Of a stretch of 64,000 nucleotides of DNA, positions 35,566 to 46,415 are shown piece after piece. The position numbers and the translations under genes are program-made. The DNA is taken from the NCBI RefSeq assembly GCF_001949145.1, contig NW_019091486.1:485745-549744 (forward strand). Reading direction: 5' to 3'. The notes beneath the pieces were generated by a model, which did no database searches, was not told where the DNA came from, and saw only the letters and a list, made by a program, of their open reading frames with translations. Position 1 is the first letter of the stretch; every line of letters begins with the position of its first letter. Source of the DNA: Acanthaster planci (taxonomy: Eukaryota; Echinodermata; Asteroidea; Valvatida; Acanthasteridae).

Positions 35566-35621
35566 GATGCTTATTTTATACATGCAAGAAATTGATGCTT
35601 ATTTTATACATGCAAGAAATT
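35566..35621 (+). repeat. Perfect 28-bp tandem duplication
   Basis: The 28-base unit beginning gatgcttattttatacatgc occurs twice without mismatch at 35566-35593 and 35594-35621. The absence of divergence indicates a recent slippage event, or an assembly artefact. Confidence 0.8.
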
Positions 35622-37639
35622 GGTAGGTGATTTTCAAATCAATTTATGTTGCTAAGAGCTTCATGTGATGTTTTCATGCACGTAAGCAGTTTCACTGCTG
35701 TGGTGTTCCGCCTGGCTTTTTCACAAAACACATTTGGTAAGTGGAGACTTTTGCAGAAAAAAAGGGGCACTGAAAAAAAAATTCATGTGAAATATGTATA
35801 TAAGCTCTGTACACGCTTCAGGGATTAAGTCGGACAGTTTAAATTCAAAGCCTCATAATGTGTGTAGTGTTGTTGCCTTTTTGTTTAGTGACATAGTTTA
35901 GGCTTGAACATGATTGAATATAAACTGCTGAGTGGCTTTTCTGTTTGTTTTCAATTGGTTTTATTCAGCCATTGGATTTAAATTTGATTTGTGAGATCTG
36001 TAAGTTTTGTTAGAATTTGATTGAAAAATTATGAGCACACATAAGCCAGTGTCGTGAGACTGCTGAGCAGACAATTTTTTAAGTCCACCAGATACATGTA
36101 TCTGTCAGGCGAAATGCCATTTGAAAGATATTACCTGTGACTGGTTCCCCCCAATTTGTAACCAACTTTACATATGAAATTTGCCGGGTAATATTCCCTG
36201 TCTAGAACAGGTGACGTTCTAAACGTGTATTAACGTGAAGTTCGGGTGCACATCCATGTAGGCTGGGGTTGTTGTTTAATATAGATGTCTTTGTTCCTCT
36301 CTATGGTCTTGCTCTTGGCAGACGGAGAGAGTGGTCTGGATCACTAACAGTAGCACCCTGGTACATGTTGGCTACAACGTTGTCAACTCTTACCATTGTA
36401 TGATGCACATTGAAGACAAGTGACCAGTTTCTTAAACTCCACAAGAGGGCAAAACTGACAATGCAGATTGTCTCACAAGGTGTAGCTCACTTTGTCAAAT
36501 CCCGAATGAACTCGTGAGTTAACAGAGTAATAATAACGCAAGTGTTTTATTCGCATGTTGTTTCCGTGGGGGGTGAGCGGATACAAACAAAGAAACAAAA
36601 ACAAACTCGGAGATATAAAGATTGCAGATTTCTACTATCAATGATGAAATGGATTTCTCCACACAGCGTGGAGGTTGCAAGCACTGACAATTTATACTTT
36701 GTGCAAATCATGGTTGGCCCATTATTAGCCCCAGTGCGTCTACCATCTTGCCTTCTCCTATACTGTACTTCCTGATCCCGTGCCACCATTCTACAATTTA
36801 AGTCACGGTAATGGTCGAATTAGCATGTCTGGGTCGTGAAATGTGTCCAAGGTTGGCAATGGTTTACCACCACAGTCAACACAAATATTTCATGCTAAAA
36901 GCTCAGCTCACACCAGAAACTAAACACCCTGTCTTAAACATGTATCTCCATTTGTGGACACTTGACTTCAAGACAACATTGTCACCCTTTGATCAGTCTG
37001 TCACTTTGTATAGAATATCGCACCTCAGTAAGGGTAACCTCCACTGTTGCACTCAAATATTCTGTAAAACTGTTCTTTACACCTGAAAAGAATTAAGCCA
37101 CTAAAAAGGCCCTCCTTCAAAATGTTGCCTGTGGATTTTTTCTTCAATTTCAATCTGAAATCCGATTGTTCCAGTCAGTGTTGGAGTCGAGTCCAGTCTC
37201 AAGTCCAGTCACAAGAAACAGCATGAAAAGGTTGAACCATGACACATGATTGCTTTTGTCACAGTTCATTTGAATAGCTTGTGACTTGACATAAGACTGA
37301 ATGACTTGTCATGGACTTATGATGGACTTGCAGGGACTTGAGATGAACTCGAATACAACACTACTTCCAGTTTTTAATGGTTGCTTTTGGTCTTAACCTG
37401 CAACATTAGTCTTACATAAACCAGACTATTACTGCCATCTCGTTTTTATTTGTATTTGCACTTGGAATAAAATTTACACAATGAAAAAATGTAGTTATCT
37501 GAGTATTTACATGTGTTTCATTTTACTTGTATTTTAGACATATTTAGTCGCAGATTTTTCAACTGCTTTTTACTACAGTGGTGTTGCATCGGTCTGTTGC
37601 TGTGGCATTTCTGCCATTTGTGCGACAGACGTCAAGAAG

Positions 37640-37858
37640 ATGGAGGGAACGCAACTGGTTGCTAGGCAGCCATTTTGGATCGACAGTTTCTTCTGCCACA
37701 GGCTCTCCCAATCCCGCCAGCAATCCCCTAACCAGAATGCCGACCCGTCCAACCAGAGAGGACACGTTCCCACTGCCATCCACCACTGCGAGGAATTTCT
37801 TGATACTATTCTCACAAAAGGCCGCGGTGCCAATGGTCAGGGAGGAAAAATATTCTAG
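37640..37858 (+). CDS. Uncertain small ORF, 72 codons, unrecognised
   Basis: An ATG frame starting MEGTQLVARQPFWIDSFFC and ending KGRGANGQGGKIF has G/C-biased third positions unlike the surrounding AT-rich DNA. The frame is open upstream as far as a possible acceptor (TTTTTACTACAG at 37566-37577). The DNA over its first codons, ttgctaggcagccattttgg, also resembles RFX/YY1 promoter motifs, so it might instead be a non-coding promoter or first exon. I recognise no family. Confidence 0.2.
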   Translation: MEGTQLVARQPFWIDSFFCHRLSQSRQQSPNQNADPSNQRGHVPTAIHHCEEFLDTILTKGRGANGQGGKIF

Positions 37859-39367
37859 ACTTGGACAAGTTGAAAAAACACCTGTGTCTTAATCAATGAG
37901 CCAGTTTGGTGTTTCAAGAAGACACGGTTATTCCAGAACGAAGCTAGTGTGTGTGTGCCAGTTGGCGTATAGCTGTTCACAAATAACACGCTCCCTTTAA
38001 GCATGCCCTGTTTGAATACCAAGCTGGTTCATTGCAAAAAGTAGATACAACGTCCACGTGATACCTACGGATACCAGGGGTTTGTTGGAGNACTATGATT
38101 TTTGTGTTCTCTAACCTTGTCATTGATTTTGCAGATAGCGGGTTTAAGCCTGGGCCCAAACTCACGGGGGCTGCTAATCACGGAAAAAAATTTGAGCAAA
38201 GTCGGCTTGCTCGTCAAAATGTGGCCTGCATGTATTTCAATCTGCAGAAGTGCTCTTTGCTGGACACCTCCATAAACTACGACTGTGTCCAAATTACTTG
38301 GCTACATCTTAATTGCACACGACTCTAAGGACAGTGGCTTAAGACGTTATCATTGACTGGTGCGTAATTACAAACCGCAGCCAAGCAAATCGTACTTGAC
38401 CTCAGAGCTAGGGCCCGATGCCAGAGAGGTGCCAATCAGAGAATATTTCTCAAGCCTTCATATCAATTGTACAATGTACATGCTGAGCAAGAAACAACAG
38501 GGAAACCAGTCAAAAGCCAGGATGCACCATGCAGCATTTTGGCTGGTAACCTGGTTCAGGGTTCTCAGCATTTCATGAAAACCGACTTCCCTGAATTTTA
38601 GCCTTGTGAGTTTTCAAACATATCTCCAGTGTTGTTGAAGAAGAACAAAAGACCACAAAATGACCACTTTCTCTTTTGGGCCAATCAAGTCCTTGACTTT
38701 TCCCTGCCTTTTCCCTGCCTTGAAAAAGAGCAACCCATTCTCCAGATCTCCACGATGGCAGGGAGCCCCGTGTTTTCTTTGCTTAGCCGATTTTTGTGCT
38801 TGGCATCTCCGTGAGACTGGGCCCTGCACAGTGGCCTTGTTGGGTATTTTGTGGCTATGTCTATGTTTTTTGGCCATTTGTGTGCTACGGCGAGAAGCCA
38901 CTGACATGGACGTAAGCATCTGCTTTAGGCAAAGGCATTCACATGGCAGTTTGTGAGAGCAGTCAAGAAATTCCTCATGACAAAGGTTGCACGTATGCAG
39001 AGGAGTGTCATGTGACCACAGCTATCCTGATTGGCTGAAATATTTATACCTGTACATGTAGGTCAAACATAAAATTTTCCATATTTATGAAGTTAGGTCT
39101 GGACTCAAAGTCAATCTTAAATAAGAAGAAGAAAATCAAGCTGGGGAGTATAAAAGTCGGTCAGAATTTTCAAGGCAAAAATTCTTAACCTAGAAAATCT
39201 GAAACTTCTAATCATTCTGCACAGAATGTGTTAACTCGCCTATATTACTGGAAAACTTGTTTGACTCAAAATGTACCTCAATATATGGAAATTAACACCA
39301 GGCATCAATCTGCCACAATCAGGATTGGCCCACTGGTCACAGGATCTACCTTTTCTGCATACGACCT

Positions 39368-42300
39368 TTAACCTCACCCGCCACCACTCCTGGAGCTCCG
39401 TGCGGGCCTGAAGGCAGAGCCTGTGTCTCCCATGAGAGGGTTGTAACCTGTGAATTGCAAGAAAGAAAAGTCCCTCGCCGGGTGACTTTCACAACTTTCC
39501 AAACTAGCCTGGGTTGATTCACGGTTATTCCCTTACTCACTCCCATGGCATTTTGACAGGATCCTTTTTCTTAATCCATCTCAGTATCTCATCTATAATC
39601 CTGGACAAAATTGTTGGGACACGTGTCAATAGCCACCCCCTTTCCAGGTTCCCCCCCCCCCGGTCAATGTTGTCATCTTGAGCTGCGGCGCAGACTCACT
39701 GAGACCCAACATTGAGTGGAGGCCTGGGGTGGGGGGTGCAACGAGATAAGTCGAGGGTTGTAGCCACCTGCCCTGACGATGGACAAAAACAAATTTGGGT
39801 AGGCAGTTTTTGTGCGTTCGTTGCTGTGACAGTCACATACGGTTGAAAATTCCTTCCACTTGATTTCCCCCAGTCGATAAGTAACTTTGCCTGTAATTAC
39901 TGTATTGCTATTATGAATGGTTTACTGCCAAAAGACCATTGCAGCCAGAGGGCCAGACTCCTGTCAGTGTACACAGAACAAGTACAGTTCACACAAAAAC
40001 GAGAACATCAAACGGACCCGAAAAGACTTAAATTCAAAATAGGTTGCACCTGTATACATTTAATAAATAAAAAACGGAAGGCTGCAAGAAGGGACTGGCA
40101 AGAAGAAACATGTAGGCCTACATGTATTCAGCACTGCACCAAAAAGGAACTGGCTCCAGAAATATGCATTCAGCTGAACATTGTGGCTGTGTAGCATTTG
40201 CCAGCTGGGATCACGGTCACCATTTCAGTCACAGGTCCAATCACAGGCAACAGAATGAACAACAAAGAAGCACTTTTTTGTCACAGCTTATTTGAATAGC
40301 TCGCGATAAGAGACCAGAAAGCTTGAGATGGATTTGAGATGGAGAGATTTGAGAATTTGAGATGGACTTTCAGACAAGTTGTAATGAACTCTACTTCGAA
40401 CCCGACCGTGACCCTCACTGGGTTTTTTTATTCCCCAGTTTGAAAATGTAACAAATGCAATACAGAAAGATCCAGTTACATGCCGTTTAATGGTAAACAG
40501 TACTCAGCAAACCCAAGTGTATGTATGTATGAAGAAATGCCCATTAGAGAACTCCCCAATAGGATGTGCATGTGCACAATCATGGAGTTGCACATACATG
40601 TACATAAAGCAAGGCAGTCGGGCGAGTATCAGTTAAAAGCAACACGCAATGCATTAATTTTTGGCTGGTAATCGATTTCTGCTGAGCAAAGATTGTCTGG
40701 GCTTTAGCAAGTTTCCTGTGTTTTGCAGTGCAGTGAAAGAGGCCCTGAAACAAGACCCCTTGCAGATCAAAAAAATGGAAACAAAAAAATGCAGCGTAAC
40801 AGTAGATTTGTGGATGTGGAAGAGTAGATTTGTGGATGNTGGAAGAGTAGATTTGTGGACGTGGAATAGTAGATTTGGGGACGTGGAAGAGTAGGTTTGT
40901 GGATGTGGAAGAGTAGATTTGTGGATGTGGAAGAGTAGATTTGCGGATGTGGAACAGTAGATCTGTGGATGTGGAACAGTAGATTTGTGAATGTGGAACT
41001 GTAAATTTGTGGATGTTAGTCCAAATCCCAAGGGTGCACTCACCTTGCCTAAGTGGTGCCTTTTTGGGTTTCGCTTGGTCCCCCGAAGTGGAACTCGCTC
41101 CTGCTGGGTGGTCATCTTCCTTGTTTAGTTTCTTGGACCGGTAGCCCTGCCCTCGTTTGTGCCTCTCCCAGTCCTCAATTTGCTCCTTTCTTTTCTCTTC
41201 CTCTCTCTGTAACAAGGTAGTTTGACCCAACCAATATCAAATCGTACTTAAGGACCAAACCACTTTTCCTACTGGCACTGACTTGATTGACAGTGTGCAA
41301 GTCGTTAGCACCACTGAACGGAACTGCAGAATAACTGCCTAGTGCCTACTCATTTTGTGGAACTAAATCTGGCTAATGATTGTTAGCATCTGAACTGAAA
41401 GATTACAGTCCAAAAAGCTAGGTTTGCTCTCCTTTAGTAACAGTAAGACAGTTTTGGAAAGTACTTGTTGAGAATTTACAGCAAAAGAAACATGGATTTG
41501 ATAGTTCTGGTAAGAGGAAGTTATACTCTCTTATTCCACGCTGACAACCTTGACGTATGGACAACAGCAATTTTTTAATCACCAGTGTAAATGTAATTCT
41601 GATTGCTATGAAATATTATGTGACAGACAAAATTCAATGCATTGTTCATGTCGCTAATTTTCCATTTCAGTCTTCTTCTCATTGAATTTTGAAATGGCTT
41701 CCTTTCACAAGTAGCCAGGTACCTGTCTGTATTTTATGTGGTATCCATTTCCCCTATTACTCTTACAATGTATANNNNNNNNNNNNNNNNNNNNNNNNNT
41801 AGAACAGTAGATTTGTGGATGTGAGTCCAAATCCTAAGGGTGGACTCACCTTGCCTAAGTGGTGCCTTCTTGAGTTTCGCTTGGTTCCCCGAAGTGGAAC
41901 TCGCTCCTGCTGGGTGGTCATCTTCCTTGTTTAGTTTCTTGGACCGGTAGCCCTGCCCTCGCTTGTGCCTCTCCCAGTCCTCAATTTGCTCCTTTCTTTT
42001 CTCTTCCTCTCTCTGTAACAAGGTATTTTGACCCAACCAACGTCAAATCATACTTAGGGAACAAACCACTTTTCCTACTGGCACTGACTTGATCGACAGT
42101 GTGCAAGTCATTGGCACCACTGAACAGAACTGCAGAATAACTGCCTACTCATTTTGTGGAACTTAATCTGGCTAGAGATTGGTAACATCTGAACTGAAAG
42201 ATTACAGTCCAAAAAGCTAGGTTTGCTCTCCTTTAGTAACAGTAAGAAAGTTTTGGAAAGTACTTGTTGAGAATTTACAGCAAAAGAAACATGGATTTGA

Positions 42301-44143
42301 TAGTTCTGGTAAGAGGAAGTCATACTCTCTTATTCAACGCTGACAACCTTGACGTATGGACAACAGCAATTTTTTAATCACCAGTGTAAATGTAATTCTG
42401 ATTGCTATGAAATATTATGTGACAGACAAAATTCAATGCATTGTTCATGTCGCTAATTTTCCATTTCAGTCTTCTTCTCATTGAATTTTGAAATGGCTTC
42501 CTGTCACAAGTAGCCAGGTACCTGTCTGTATTTTATGTGGTATCCATTTCCCCTATTACTCTTATATGCGCAGCCACGGAGTACCTGCTCAAGGTGGAAA
42601 GGACTGGACACGGTCCAACTGAAAGATGGCACTATTGTTTGATGACCACAGCTCTTCTTCTGAGAGTTCTGATTTTTGTTGACCAGATCTATTATGTTAC
42701 TGACAAGAGAAAAGGAGGGTTAAGGGTTCGAACCTCTGCCACTCTCCTCTCCCTTCCAGAGACAACACTAAAGTTCTCGCCATGGGGGCGTGGCTCCCAC
42801 CCACCTGTTTCTGTTTTTCAGCATGCTGGGCGACCATGGCATCGTGCTCTTCCTGCATGCGCTGCCTCGCCTTCTCCAGGGCTTCCTGTCTGGCCAGGAC
42901 GTCTCCTGCACCTGCAACATAGTTTCCATGGCATGAGAGAAATTTGTCCCATCACTTTCCACCAAACTCGTTTGTCAAATGCGTTCCTGCCAAGTGTCCC
43001 CATTTCGTCACGTCATCGGGTGGTAGTTTGAAGGCTTGTGGAGAAATAAACTATTGTGAGTTCAACTTCATATTCAATTGGAATACCCATGAATATGTCT
43101 GGTGAAGTAATTAACAGACTTTATCTTTGATAAAGCACATTCAGTGAAGGATAAAACAGACTGGAATCAACGTGGACAAGCACTGGGCAAACCCAACTAA
43201 CATCCTACTATTACTTACTTTTGCTACTTTTTCAAAGATCCATGCATTTTTTACAACTAATCTTGAAATGCAGCTTAATGTTTCAAATAACCTAATTTTC
43301 AAATTTCATTTTGCTATTGTAAAATGTATTTGTGCTCCTAAAATGCCCATGTTCATATTATGACACGTGGAAAACTGTGAAGTCATCCTACGAAATAACC
43401 CTCAATGTTTCAGTAATCTGTGCACAAAACACTGCTGGATTGTTTTCAGCTGTCCTAAGACTCCTTGCTTTTTGGGAAAATTTTGCAGTACCTTATCAGC
43501 CAAAACAGGAGTTTTTCTCAGAAAAAAAGTTCAATAAGCAAATTGTGGCTTCAAAGTTGGAAGAAACATGTAAACTGACGAATGCTTTCCCTGGCTGGAA
43601 TCACTGTATGGTCAGCAGCCTCGAGAAGTGGTATTTGGTTTTTTTTTAATCATCTTAATTCCGAAAGAATGTCAACTGAATGATGCCAAAGTTTCAGCTT
43701 TTAAGATAGTAGTGTAATTATGATATTTTTATTTTAAATAATGGTTATTTTAATGTTTTTAATACTTTTAAATTTTGTGTATATCAAACATTTTTAGTCT
43801 TCTGACTTGCTGATTGGTGTTTTTTTAAATGACACCAAACCATATTCCACCATACAATACCAACTACAATTATCATACACTGGAAAAGAAAAACAGTGCA
43901 TCAATGAAATACATGTAAAATTCACAGTATACATGATGTACCCCCCCCCGGGCCTTTATTTCCGAACATCTTCGAGGCTCCCTGGAGTCAGGAGTGGTGA
44001 CTTACGGTACTGAGACAGGTTGGTGTTGTTCTCTCGCTTCTGTTGCCACTGCTGTAGGCGAGAGCTGTACTGACTGTACAGGTACAGCAATCCCAAAATA
44101 CCCAGGATGACGTACCATCCATAGCTGGCTAGGAACTCCGAGA
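39368..44143 (-). CDS. SELENOS: Selenoprotein S (VIMP), first exon not found
   Basis: SELENOS is a single-pass ER membrane selenoprotein that links p97/VCP to the Derlin retrotranslocation complex in ER-associated degradation. Exons on the minus strand are 44143-44006 (SEFLASYGWYVILGILGLLY, the membrane segment), 42905-42805 (RQEALEKARQRMQEEHDA, the VCP-interacting coiled coil), one of two alternative copies at 42012-41850 or 41206-41044 (EEEKRKEQIEDWERHKRGQG, YRSKKLNKED), and 39447-39368 (GYNPLMGD, GSAFRPARSSRSGGG, TGA, Gly, TAA). Phases agree at each junction. The C-terminus GGG-Sec-Gly is diagnostic of the family; the TGA at 39376-39374 is the Sec codon and the stop is TAA at 39370-39368. 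In the VCP motif one of the two usual alanines is Lys. The initiating exon, expected to encode about 30-45 residues, should lie above 44143 but was not identified. A SECIS in the 3' UTR is required but I could not place it with confidence. Confidence 0.95.
39374..39376 (-). other. SELENOS: Selenocysteine (UGA) codon of SELENOS
   Basis: On the minus strand the frame reads AGT GGT GGC GGG TGA GGT TAA. Ending after Gly-Gly-Gly at TGA would remove the Sec-Gly dipeptide that terminates selenoprotein S throughout animals. The Gly codon and the true TAA directly after the TGA support recoding. Confidence 0.9.
40802..41022. repeat. 22-bp minisatellite, about 10 units, in a SELENOS intron
   Basis: The unit GTAGATTTGTGGATGTGGAA plus GA repeats with starts at 40802, 40824, 40847, 40869, 40891, 40913, 40935, 40957, 40979 and 41001. 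Every step is 22 except one of 23, which contains the ambiguous N at 40839; that N is therefore probably a spurious extra base. The array begins 21 bp beyond the donor of the proximal duplicated exon. Confidence 0.9.
41044..41206 (-). other. SELENOS: SELENOS exon 4, proximal copy
   Basis: This copy encodes REEEKRKEQIEDWERHKRGQ... through STSGDQAKPKKAPLRQ, then one base of the Gly codon completed by the exon at 39447. Acceptor (TTACAG) and donor (GTGAGT) are intact. It differs from the distal copy at Asp/Asn and Pro/Leu in this tail. Confidence 0.85.
41775..41799. other. Assembly gap (25 N)
   Basis: Twenty-five consecutive N bases, a conventional gap of unknown size, fall between the two copies of the SELENOS exon duplication. 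Confidence 0.95.
41850..42012 (-). other. SELENOS: SELENOS exon 4, distal copy
   Basis: Same length (163 nt), phases (0 in, 1 out) and splice sites as the copy at 41044-41206. It encodes STSGNQAKLKKAPLRQ in the tail. Because 163 is not a multiple of three, splicing in both copies would break the frame; they are either mutually exclusive or allelic. Confidence 0.85.
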
Positions 44144-45540
44144 CTGCAATTGACACAAAACTTGAAATGGAAACAAGCAAGCTCTTGGTCTCTAACACTA
44201 TGGCATTTTCCCTTGATGAGGTCTTAAGGTTGGTTCATACAAACCTGAAGTGTACGATGTTTTTGAAGTTTCTAAATGCTTGCAGTCATATTCACTCTGA
44301 GTTAAACCGTTTTAAATGAATATTTAATCTCCTGGTGGTGCACTTTCTAGTCATCAATCACCCATTATAAAATTTGAAGTTTGGGCATATTAATAACTGC
44401 TTCAGTAAGAGAAGCCTTATTAATAAACCCTAACAGTCCCAAATCCTCCAATTTCAATACGATTTTACATACATCCTAGGGGGTTAGGGTTAATGAGGCA
44501 AATAAGGTTTGTAAACTTATACTGACTATTTTCCAAGTTGCAGAAAAAGGGCATATCCAGGTTTTGGGGAGTATTTACATGTTGGTGTAGTATACGGCAA
44601 GGAGTTCATGTAGATTTGCGACTAATCCTAAAGTCAGTAAGGAGCTATATGTAGGGCTTGACTTACTCAAGCTGGTTTTGTACTGGTAAATTAGGAAACC
44701 TAATACATGTACATGTACATGAAGGATAAGAGTCCTACATATCACTAATTTCCTTGGACATGTTGGAGTGAGATATGTATATCAGCCATCAGAAAGCGAT
44801 AATATGCCCTAAAAAGCCAAATTTAGTGGGTAAAATATCAAAGCATTTATCTGAAAAACACTTTAAATTTTTCTGACCAGTCTCATTGGCATGCTACTCA
44901 GAGAAACTAGAACAGTACGTGAAAATATTTGGACATGGTCAGCAAGAATAGAGCGGAGCCTTCTATAGGCCTAATTACTTTCACTCCAGTTGTGATCACA
45001 TCAAAACTGTACACAAGACATTGTGGTGCTCAGGGATCAGTCGTTGGCACGCATATACTTGTGCCGACATAGCATGCTTTTTGTGAATGGTCCGCAGGGC
45101 CAGCGTGCCGTAACGTTGTTTCCAGGACTTCAACATACATGTACATTTACCCTTTGAATCGCTATTTAAACAAGATGGCAAGTTTGAGTTTGACAACAAG
45201 AGCGTTTCCAATTTGAAGGGGAAACTTCTCATCTTTCTCCTTTCTTCCCAAATGTGAGTAAACCTTACAATCATTATCCAAATCTCTGACATGTCTGATT
45301 CCCACTCGGTCCATAGTCTGATTGTCAAGCGCATTAGAGTTTAACTTCAAGTTTTAACGTTAACATGTTTTAGGATCATTTTGAAGGTGAATGTGGAAGA
45401 TTTTTGATTCGGGGTAGGAGCTATTTTGAATAAAATGAATTAACAATGGAAGCAAAAGCCTATGCCATGTCCACGCCCGACCATGTCCAAATGTTTTTAA
45501 ACATGTTAAAAGGGATTTTTAGGAGGGATCAAGTGATTTT

Positions 45541-46415
45541 GGGTGAGCTCGTACCCGAGTTAAGTCTTACCCGAGTTACGTTGCACTCTGGTCAACTCGT
45601 ACTCCAGTCAGATCATACCCCAGTCAAGTCGTACCCCAGCTAACTCGTACCCTCGATGGTTTTTTTTTTCCCTTTTTACTCCGGTTTAATTTTATTAATG
45701 AGGAGGTTTATATTAGGTTTTTATGTTAGGTTTACGATAATTTGTCCACCCCTTTCACATTTAATTATTATATATAATCATTATTGACTATTTATTGTAT
45801 TAATAATTACAATTCTGTTTTATTTTTCTATTTGCAACCAATGGTAGATGCTATTTCCGTCTTTAAAAAATTGCTCCTTCACCCCAAAAGAAGCTGCGAC
45901 ATGAACGGTTGAGCCACTCTATCCGAGTTTTTTATATTCACTGATTTTATTAACTCAAATTAATCAAATCAAACAAGAAGCTGACATCAACCACACATGT
46001 TCAATCAGAGTATGTTCACTGATTTTATTAATTCACATTAATCCATACAAAAAAAAGACTTGGATGCGTAAATTTGAAATGAACAAAGACGTTAACTGGA
46101 TGGAGAGGTGTGGCTGTGGAACATTTCTGTTTAGGGGCGCGCGCTGTGGTCAGATGCATTTTATGTCCTGAAAACTGCGGGGATTTTCAACGAAAGCCGA
46201 CTGGTAAAAGGAACATGCGTTCAATAAATATTATCATCAAAACCCTATTATGCTCTGCTGGGGAGCGCAAGTTGACTCAGGTACGAGCCTACCTGGGTAC
46301 CAGTTAACACCGGCACGAGTTGACCTGGGTACGAGTTATTAAACTTGGGTGCGAATTTTGGGGTACGAGTCAACTCGGGTACGAGTTTTGCATTTCGGTC
46401 CAAGTTACTCCATGT
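45541..46415. mobile_element. Foldback element with 16-bp tandem units in inverted arms (TU-like)
   Basis: The right arm (about 46268-46415) is a run of variants of GGTACGAGTTGACTCG, each about 16 bp. The left arm (45541-45657) is the same kind of array in inverted orientation, about seven units. Between them is about 600 bp of AT-rich DNA without coding sequence. Tandemly repeated units within long inverted arms define foldback transposons; sea-urchin TU elements, as I recall, are built from about 15-bp units in this way. Confidence 0.65.

Larger units (their letters stand above)
34064..39367. other. Convergent 3' flanks of BCL3 and SELENOS
   Basis: BCL3 ends at 34063 (plus) and SELENOS at 39368 (minus). 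The interval holds an ATTAAA at 34146-34151, a MITE at 34965-35100, a 28-bp tandem duplication at 35566-35621, a GACTTG-rich repeat at 37170-37370, a short open frame at 37640-37858 and a lone N at 38091. The SELENOS SECIS element is expected on the minus strand here. I found no convincing spliced gene. Confidence 0.55.
40979..42566. repeat. SELENOS: Tandem 0.8-kb duplication containing a SELENOS exon, with assembly gap
   Basis: Bases from about 40979 to 41764 and from about 41801 to 42566 are nearly identical apart from scattered single-base differences and small indels (for example gcctagtgcctactc against gcctactc). Each copy holds a 163-nt SELENOS exon and the start of the minisatellite. 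The gap 41775-41799 (25 N) lies between them and probably hides the second minisatellite. The divergence level fits two alleles placed in tandem by the assembler, or a recent real duplication. Confidence 0.85.

Noticed and set aside
38350-38353. ATGA on the minus strand near 38.35 kb with an eight-pair helix as a SECIS
   Set aside because: The 3' side lacks a GA after the helix, so the required non-Watson-Crick quartet cannot form.
38937-38942. GTGA then 12 bases then AA on the minus strand near 38.94 kb as a SECIS
   Set aside because: The local hairpin (gcctttgc with gcagatgc) has too small a loop and no 3' GA partner.
39337-39340. GTGA followed by ten bases and AA about 30 nt after the SELENOS stop, as a SECIS
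   Set aside because: The bases after GTGA do not pair with those before the downstream GA, so no helix II forms, and the position is unusually close to the stop.
40802-41022. The 22-bp direct repeats as a CRISPR array
   Set aside because: The units are contiguous with no unique spacers, in an animal intron; it is a minisatellite.
40580-41230. Minus-strand 216-codon frame with repeated Thr/Ser-rich units running from the SELENOS exon into the minisatellite
   Set aside because: It crosses the exon's good splice donor at 41043 and the repeats are the translated 22-bp array, broken by an N; the conserved protein continues in the exon at 39447.
42537-43031. Plus-strand 164-codon frame over the SELENOS exon at 42805-42905
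   Set aside because: It is antisense to a conserved coding exon and has no family resemblance.
44996-45350. Minus-strand frames near 45.0-45.35 kb as the SELENOS first exon
   Set aside because: Neither frame has a donor giving phase 1 next to a sequence resembling the SELENOS N-terminus.
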